64,000 bases of DNA from Phlebotomus papatasi (Eukaryota; Arthropoda; Insecta; Diptera; Psychodidae), in the NCBI RefSeq assembly GCF_024763615.1, contig NC_077222.1:94583417-94647416 (forward strand), written 5' to 3'. The notes under the pieces are model-generated. The model had not been told where the DNA came from. It was given only the letters and a program-made list of their open reading frames with translations, and searched no databases. Below, one piece after another: positions 57,272 to 64,000 of the stretch; position 1 is the first letter of the stretch; the number at the start of each line of letters is the position of its first letter. The position numbers and the translations under genes were made by a program.

Positions 57272-58155
57272 TGCCCTAAACACACTTAGGACTTAAGCCG
57301 AGAGGCAGCTTAACGTAAGTATAATCAAAATCGGCTTAACCCATTCAGTCAATGTACCAGAAATACTTGAGATAGAATGTTCATATTTTGAGATTAGTTT
57401 TCTACAGATTAATAGATGAATTTTTTGAAAAGAAAAAATTTTTATCTATTATGGGGGCGCGGGGAGCCACTGTCAAACATACGTCTTAACGGTCACTGAA
57501 TTTAAATTCTGGGCATCAATTCACTACAAACTCTATTGCTTTAGATCAGAGGTGTGCAAGAAACCGTTGAAACCGAATTAACGTCAAAATAAGTTTGTTA
57601 TAGTAGCGTTTTGACCATTGACGTACATGTTTCATTTGACGTTAATTCGGTTTCAACGGTTTCTTGCACACCTCTGCTTTAGATAGAGTAACTATCCAAG
57701 AAAACAAATTGGCAATTAGAATCCAAATCCGGAAAGAGGAAAGAGGCCAATTTTAACAAATTCGACGGGATGTCGATTTTTCCGTTCGCCATTTTGAGCA
57801 AAAATTTTGCATGACCTTTCGCGAAGCAAGAAAACAATAACAAGATGTATTTTCATCTCTGTCGGACTATATTTGCCAAGTAAGCGAAGAACTAAAGTTA
57901 CTAAAAATCCATTCCCGATAGCAATTCAGATAATAATTGACCAGGAATAAATTATCTAAAATCACTCAATTTGCGTATGATGTATAATACCATGGTAAGG
58001 AATGGGTTAAGCCGAGAAACGGATTAGTCGGAAATGTAATCTGATCGTTATTTCGATTATAATTGCGTTAAGTCGTCTCTAAGTTCAACGCCGTCTCTAG
58101 GTTCCAGACCGTCTCTAGGTTCTAAACCATCTAGTCATAAGTGTATCTATGGCAT
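57272..58155. mobile_element. MITE family D, two halves around an insertion
   Basis: TAATGCCCTAAACACACTTA and GACTTAAGCCGAG (57,272-57,330) form a left end. CATAAGTGTATCTATGGCAT (58,135-58,155) is its inverse right end. Between them, GGCTTAACCCATTC (57,335) and GAATGGGTTAAGCC (58,002) are inverse to each other and may be the ends of an inserted element of about 680 bp. Confidence 0.5.
57547..57676. mobile_element. hAT-type MITE
   Basis: This 130-bp element begins CAGAGGTGTGCAAGAAACCG and continues for about 42 bp that recur as an exact inverse at the right end. The 8-bp duplication CTTTAGAT is exact (57,539-57,546 and 57,677-57,684). CAG.GGTG termini with 8-bp duplications are diagnostic of hAT. 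Perfect arms suggest a young insertion. Confidence 0.92.
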
Positions 58156-58167
58156 ATCTCTAAAACC

Positions 58168-58262
58168 GTAAATAGATTCAGACCGGTCCTCAAGAATATT
58201 TGGCTTGTAAAATTTGGCAGTAAGGATTAAGTAAAAGAATTATCTACAAGGACGCCTAAAAT
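58168..58262 (+). mobile_element. MITE family E fragment
   Basis: AATAGATTCAGACCGGTCCT and CAAGAATATTTGGCTTGTAA correspond to one terminus and adjacent part of family E. GGACGCCTAAAA follows. Confidence 0.5.
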
Positions 58263-59595
58263 CGATGCTCTCAAGCTTCTTAAATTCATTTTAATCTACC
58301 TTGTGACCGTTTTTTTTTAATTTAAAATAACAAACACACATTGATAAATAATTTTCAAATTACGAAATACATGAGTTTTTCCAAGTGATTTTAATACTTT
58401 CGCAACAACTGTATACAAGGGGAGTGTGATAGTGCAATTCGCTTTGAGGGAATTCAAGACGAATTGGTGCACTTCTAATCGAGACAATAGACAAATCTCT
58501 TGAGATACATCAACAAGACATACCCCAGCATTAAGATAAACCCGGAAGGATTTCAATTCATTTAAATGCGAAAGAGAGACAAGCTGAAAAACAAAATGAC
58601 ACTCTCGAGAGGACTCAAGAACGAATTGCTTGGAGCATATTATCATCAGAGAAGCCCCAGAATTATAACCATATATCCTCAATTGAAATGATAAATGAAT
58701 TGAGAGTCTTGCAAGACTGATTTCACATATACTGAATCGTGTCTTTGGATTTTAATTTCTCACCTAAAGTGTTTATAAATGCTGATGCAAAAGAAAAAGA
58801 GGACAACATCGCATAAGAAAGTCTTGTCTTGACTGTTGAGAGGATTAATGAAGAGGTGTTTAATCGCGATCGACATCACTAAATAATACACCTATATGAC
58901 ACAGAAAAAGTTCATTTTTAGAAAATAGCATCATTTAGAAGTAGAAGAAAAAAGAAATACCAAAAACATCCAATGATCTCTGACACTACCAAACAATTTA
59001 TCAGTCTTTTGTCTTCATGACACAATGTTATTCTTGAAATGACCCCCGCACAAAATCTTTGACCAGAAATAACATTTGAAAACGGAGGGGGAGACTTCAA
59101 AGAATTCTTGAAAGTCTCGTCGGATACATACAAAATTGACCTTAAACTCTTTAACATGCGATCAACAGTGAGTTGTTGATGTACCAAATGTGGCAAAATC
59201 AATTAGAGAAACTCTCACTGGGAAGACATTCTGTTGATTTCAACACAATCGATTTATTTTTGAGGAGAAGAGAAGAGGTGTTCCAACGACAAATGCCCTA
59301 TGGGTGTTTTAGTGATGGAATATTTATGGGAAATGTTTGTTTAATTGATTTGAAAAGGTACTACATTCTTCCATTTGTTTGAGATTATTTTCAAAATCCT
59401 TCACACTAACCGATAAAATTGACCTAAATAAATTCTTACTTTTTTTCTGCTTTTGACACTAATTTTTTATCGCAGTCATTTCCTCTTTAACTTTTTCACA
59501 CCCATTTTTCCTAATGTATTAGGTGTGATTCTTAACAATCTCACCGTCTAGAATCCTTACAAAATTGCATGTCCTCCGGCCTGGGCTAAAACTTT
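58263..59595. other. AT-rich sequence without recognised gene
   Basis: A 121-codon minus frame (58,317-58,682) is open without motif. No shared repeats. Confidence 0.4.
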
Positions 59596-59596
59596 T

Positions 59597-59934
59597 GAGA
59601 AGTGATTCTTCACCCTCCGGAAGCTTCTGATCTGACCTTAGCTTTAGGGGATACTATTCATTAAATATAGCGTAGATGCGGGTGACTTTGCACTCCGGGG
59701 GAAACTTTACATCCCAGCTTTTCGTAAGCTTTTCTTTGATTCCAGCACTTAAGGGTGGACAAAAATCATAAAGGCACTTAAAGATGGACTACAGAACAGA
59801 CCAGCCTTAAGTGCTGCTAAGGAAAAACATAGATGCAAAGTCACCCACATATATGGCATATTTAAAGAAAAACACCCCCGTATAGCTGGAGTCAGGTCAG
59901 AACAAGCTTCCGGATGGGTAAGAAACACTTCTGA
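59597..59934. mobile_element. Palindromic MITE T containing a family H element
   Basis: The left arm AGAAGTGATTCTTCACCCTC with CGGAAGCTTCTGATCTGACC and the right arm (GGTCAGAACAAGCTTCCGGA, GGGTAAGAAACACTTCT) are inverses over about 60 bp. The centre is the family H element at 59,675-59,848. Confidence 0.65.
59675..59848. mobile_element. MITE family H, copy 2
   Basis: From GCGGGTGACTTTGCACTCC to GATGCAAAGTCACCC. Inside the left arm is TTTTCGTAAGCTTTTCTTTG. It lies in the centre of element T. Confidence 0.7.
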
Positions 59935-59940
59935 ATGATC

Positions 59941-60031
59941 TTTAGATTGTCCTCAAGTGCTAGAATTAAAGAAAAGCTTACGAAAAGCAAGGGTGTAAAG
60001 TCTACCCCAAAGTGCGAAGTTACCCGAGTCT
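59941..60031. mobile_element. MITE family H, half copy 3
   Basis: TAGAATTAAAGAAAAGCTTA and CGAAAAGCAAGGGTGTAAAG then GTTACCCGAG match the right arm of family H. The left arm is not present. Confidence 0.6.
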
Positions 60032-60287
60032 GGTAACCTTAACTCGATAATCAAAGGTGATAGGAAAGAACTTCCAGAAATACCCCTTCTTCGAAGGTCA
60101 AAATTTCGTAAAACCATTGGTAAACTCGCGAAATTAAAAACACTACATCTCCGATTCTATTTGTCCGAATTTGATTCTCAAGAACTGAAGGGTCGCACTG
60201 AATACTATAATTTCCTAGAACACTTCAAGTTCGTATGGGCCACACTACCGATGTGTAAGTCGTAAAAACCGATTTTGTTGAAGGAGG

Positions 60288-60716
60288 TAGGGTAAGTGTG
60301 CCAAATTCCGACCAGCTTGCAATTCCGGCCACCTTTTTTGTTCTTCGAATTTCCATGATTTTTTAGTTTTTACATACTGTAGATATTATACAATGTAAAA
60401 GAATAACAAAAAATGTAGCTTTGACAAACGAGATGACGTTAAAGAGACATTGGAAGAATTCCCGAAGGGCAAGGAACTATAAAAATGAAAGTGGCCGAAA
60501 TAGGGCACCATAGCTATGTCTACAATTTTATTCATTTTAAAATGTATTAAGAACGATTTTAAAGTAAATAAAAACGATAAACTGTCTACAAGGTTCTAAG
60601 CAACACTCCTAAAGTAGAAGAAATGAAAAAAAAATTTCTATTAAAGATATTACATTTCAAACTTGAGATTTTGGCGCTTGCATGCAACTATGCCGAAATT
60701 TGGCACACTTACCCTA
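60288..60716. mobile_element. MITE K
   Basis: Ends TAGGGTAAGTGTGCCAAATT and its inverse (AATTTGGCACACTTACCCTA), 429 bp apart. Adjacent to the ends, CCGACCA and GCCGAAAT continue the inversion. No coding sequence. Family F copy 3 is inserted at its last base. Confidence 0.8.
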
Positions 60717-60717
60717 T

Positions 60718-60970
60718 CACTGAGAAAAAAGAGGGTGTGATTAACTTTTTTCTCCACATAACTTTAACACTTTTTAGGTGTAAAAATATATCAACATTTT
60801 TTAAAGTTAATTTTACACCTTTTTAAGGGTAAATTTAACATGAAAAAGGGTAACTCTAACCCCCAATACACCTAAAAAGGGTAATATTTACACCGATTTT
60901 GGATCAATACTGCAGGGTAAAATTAACATTTCCGGAATGTTATTTTAACTTTTTCGGATTTCTCTCAGTG
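60718..60970 (-). mobile_element. MITE family F, copy 3
   Basis: This 253-bp element has CACTGAGAAAAAAGAGG at the left and TTTCGGATTTCTCTCAGTG at the right, with AT on both sides (60,716-60,717 and 60,971-60,972). It is in inverse orientation to copies 1 and 2. Confidence 0.88.
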
Positions 60971-60972
60971 AT

Positions 60973-63225
60973 CCAAGTTAATTTACCCGTGTACCAAAGC
61001 AAGTATTAGGAAGGATCTGAGCGCTCTTAGATAAGGGGGTTAGAGGAAATATCTAAACCTACCACCCGCTCCCCTCTTTCAACCAGATCCTCCCTCTGCC
61101 TCTGATCCGAAAACGGCCACGTTCTTACTCGCCCGAGTCTAGTCACTAACTAAATCTCTCTCTCTCCATCTCTCAATTAGTACCTCTCCCTCGCTATTAG
61201 TGATCACCGTTAAAGTCCAGGGATGTCAAACCCTAATCACGTATGTGTGCAAGAGGAAGGAAAGTGGTTATACCATTATGATGGTCCAACATAATACACA
61301 AAGGTAGACCATTTCCTTAGATGAATAGGTGACATCAAAGGATGTCAAATAGAAAAATAACACCGGGTTTGACAGTAACAAATCTAGGGCTTACGTATTA
61401 GAAACACACAAACACACACATACACATTGTATAAAGAAAATTAAAAAAAAACTTCAAAATTCTGGAATTTCAGAGATACAACAAGTGTTCCAAAGTTGTA
61501 ATCAGTCCTAAACGTGGTACATTTACCCTACGTCCTCAGACTTCCGCTTGAAATACAATTTAAAAGCCTTTCAAACCGGCTCAGTTTAAGAATCAGAACC
61601 TACAATAAGCCAACCTAGGTTTATCACTGCTAATTCCCCATAGATACAAGAAAATAAAAGAAAAATGATGACGATGAAATACTTTAACCTTTGTCCTCCA
61701 ATAAACCTCTCTCTCTAGAACATCAAATAAAAACTCCTCTATATATAGAGATATTCTTGACTTGAAGCAATTTAATCTAAGTGAAAATGCAGACTTTTTC
61801 GTGTTAACACACATATTATTGATTGGCTGGAAGAATATATTGCAGGCAATTGAACACACAAAGAAGGAAGACTAATTTTCACATCTTCACTGCACTTTTC
61901 ACCGATGCAAAAGTACCCATCTTTCTTCTCTCAAAAACTTCTTTATATATGCATTGGAAAAGAAAAGAAAGAACAAATTGTTGAAGGAGTATTAGAAAAT
62001 TGCCCTCAAGAGTGGAGGTTATAGATTACAAACTCTCTCAACTCTCTTTGGTTACAAAACAATCTCCCTTGCATTCATTTATGCGGATATTTGCAGGCCA
62101 AGCATGCAGTATATATAAAGTCTCTTTTTCAACTTTGCCATTATAGATTTTGCTCTCAATCATTATAAATTCACACTAATATCCATCAATTAGTCTACTC
62201 TTAGACTTACAAATTGCTGGGTGTATTAAAGAGGGAGTGAAATTCTAATAGAGAAGTATTTCACCGGTTAATTTGCGCCATAATATATGAAAAAAGAACC
62301 ACATAAACTTCCAACTATAGTAAATTGGCGCACAACTTTCTGCAAAATTGTAATATGCTTATGAGAAAGAATCCTCAGAATGTGAATCAATTACTGCCCT
62401 TGAACACCCAACAATTGCCATAAGAGTGTTATGGGAATTTGGGTTAATCATATAACAAACTATAAAACATTTTCCCATTCATCATCTCAAAACACCGACA
62501 GACTTTATAGATAACAAACTTTTTTTTTACCCTAGAGACTCCACGAAAAGCCTCAGCTGAATTGAAGAAAAGCCCCCCGAAACAATAAAACATTATACAT
62601 TATTTTTAAAGATAATAATTCTAAATAGCACAGTTTTTGAGCAATATAAAAGGGCAAAAATTCTTCTTCAACAATGTCAGAAATTTATCCAAGTGACCTA
62701 GACTAGACCGCTGGAGAAATTTGCATAGAAATGAAGCATTAATATTAGAATTAGGCACTAATACTCAGCAAAAGTTCCATCGTCATGTCGACAAAGATGG
62801 GTACCTCCTATAATCTCAACATGACATACTTGTTAACATTATTTGCACTTTGTAATGAAGAAATTGAATCTTTACCGCCGTGTTCACTTTTTTTTATGTA
62901 TCTTCACATACAACACTTCAAATAGAGACACTTAACAAATGCAGAATCATATATATTTGCCAGCAATGACGATGGAAAATTGTTATGTTAACAAATGAGA
63001 GTTGATTTGTAAGCAAGACTCGAACAAGTTATATTTTACAGGTGATTATTAAGTTGGATTCTTTCTTCAAACTTGGCCTCAAAATTTTCCTCAATAAAAT
63101 TCATGGACAACTTTACATTATTCGGTTACATCGGTTATTGTCGATAAAGATGAAGATAGAGAATTTAAGAAAAATTCTTTCTGTATTTTTCGCATAAACA
63201 TTCCAAGAAGAGTTTACCTGCATTA
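60973..63225. other. AT-rich stretch without recognised gene
   Basis: A GC-richer patch at 61,010-61,400 has no motif. The remainder is AT-rich with CT-rich runs. An 88-codon minus frame at 61,593-61,859 has no recognisable domain. Confidence 0.4.
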
Positions 63226-63380
63226 TTATGCCGATCACACAATAATTTTTGCTTTGTAAATATGCTCTCGAAACTGCTTATGAGAGTGACCGAGATGACT
63301 AGATCTAAGATCTCACTCACTCTCATTGAAATACCAAAAACATGTTTACAGAATAAAAGACATTGTGTGTTGAGCATAAT
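63226..63380. mobile_element. MITE family G, copy 6
   Basis: From TTATGCCGATCACACAATAA to GACATTGTGTGTTGAGCATA then AT. The core has GAGTGACCGAGATGACTAGA. It is more diverged than the 52-kb copies. Confidence 0.75.
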
Positions 63381-63459
63381 GGTGTGCACCCCATTAGGAG
63401 AAAACGCACTACCTTCGGACGATTCACCGGGGTGTCACATACACCGTAACTTTAGGCTT

Positions 63460-63712
63460 TAGGTAACTTTAGTCGCCCCCCTATTTGTAAGCTTTTCTTT
63501 ATTTCTGGAACTTAAGGATAGTCTTTACCGATCAAATATGGTAGATCGAATCGGTAAAGACCATCAAACATGGTAGATCGGATCGGTAAAGACAAAGACC
63601 ATCAAACATGGTAGATCGGATCGGTAAAGACCATCCTTAAGTTCTAGAATAAGGAAAAGCTTATGAACAGGGGGTGTCAAAGTCACCAGCGGGGGATCAA
63701 GTCACCCACACT
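63460..63712. mobile_element. MITE family H, copy 4, with internal tandem repeats
   Basis: The arms TTTGTAAGCTTTTCTTTATT and AATAAGGAAAAGCTTATGAA with GTCAAAGTCACC are inverted. Between them ATGGTAGATCGGATCGGTAA-type units occur three times in a row (about 63,530-63,640). Confidence 0.7.
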
Positions 63713-63715
63713 TAC

Positions 63716-64000
63716 GGTAAGATCAAAATTAGGAGTAAAAAAAGACAGAAAGAGAGATAAATAGTATGGAAAATTTCAAATGGAAAAAACGTGCGTTAGA
63801 AAGAGCGCACTCCGATCAGTGAAGTAATAAAGATCAGTAAGATATTACTGTTGGTATTAATGGTTTTCTGAATCATATTATAGGCAATTCGAACAATATT
63901 CCATGTGTGCCAACTGTAATTCGGGCAGTTTTCGAGCTATTTAAGGACTGCCAACTTTGTACGCAGTAGTCAAATGCGAAAGAGAGGCAACATAAAACAT
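63716..64000. other. AT-rich sequence at the right edge
   Basis: No recognised feature. Confidence 0.45.

Noticed and set aside
63530..63640. CRISPR-like array
   Set aside because: Units are directly adjacent inside a MITE, with no spacers, in a eukaryotic sequence.

Overview
The window looks like nuclear DNA of an insect, most likely a nematoceran dipteran; the species is not identifiable from what I can see. It is AT-rich, has no operons or closely spaced genes, and is full of short inverted-repeat transposons, tRNA-headed SINEs and decayed LINEs. No complete protein-coding gene, rRNA, functional tRNA or CRISPR array is visible. Nearly every open frame is either a chance frame in AT-rich or CT-rich DNA or a shadow of a repeat.

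Layout. Transposon-dense islands alternate with long AT-rich stretches that look single-copy. Islands lie at about 1.6-2.8, 4.9-7.3, 10.7-12.5, 14.6-17.4, 19.3-19.7, 23.4-25.7, 27.6-28.7, 29.7-30.7, 32.0-33.4, 36.2-37.2, 39.5-41.2, 44.4-45.9, 48.0-52.4, 54.1-54.9, 57.3-61.0 and 63.2-63.7 kb. The stretches between them have CT-rich runs and lack recognisable repeats, which suggests intronic or intergenic DNA.

Mobile elements. (1) Four LINE remnants: an RNase H-bearing 3' end (1.6-2.4 kb), two C-termini with a restriction-like endonuclease motif (40.8-41.2 and 45.2-45.6 kb), and a reverse-transcriptase remnant that has lost its palm (51.0-51.9 kb). (2) Two tRNA-derived SINE families: SINE-A (two copies, one with an 80-bp ATT tail) and SINE-B (three copies). 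(3) Many MITE families. One has exact TTA/TAA target duplications in five copies (PIF/Harbinger-like). Several start CACTG or CACCG with 2-bp duplications. There is a hAT-type, a TTAA-type and a TA-type element. (4) A 715-bp palindrome with apparently perfect 354-bp arms at 15.5-16.3 kb, and a diverged relative at 10.9 kb. Both carry a hammerhead-like motif whose two stems differ by compensating changes. I read these as Penelope-like terminal repeats.

At least six nested insertions can be read base by base, so the relative order of activity of several families can be reconstructed.

Host genes. The best host coding candidate is a 167-nt minus-strand exon at 13,014-13,180, open in one frame only and bounded by good splice sites. 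Weaker minus-strand candidates lie at 0.30-0.42, 38.0-38.1 and 47.1-47.2 kb. If real, the window may hold the long introns of a minus-strand gene. I could not identify the protein.
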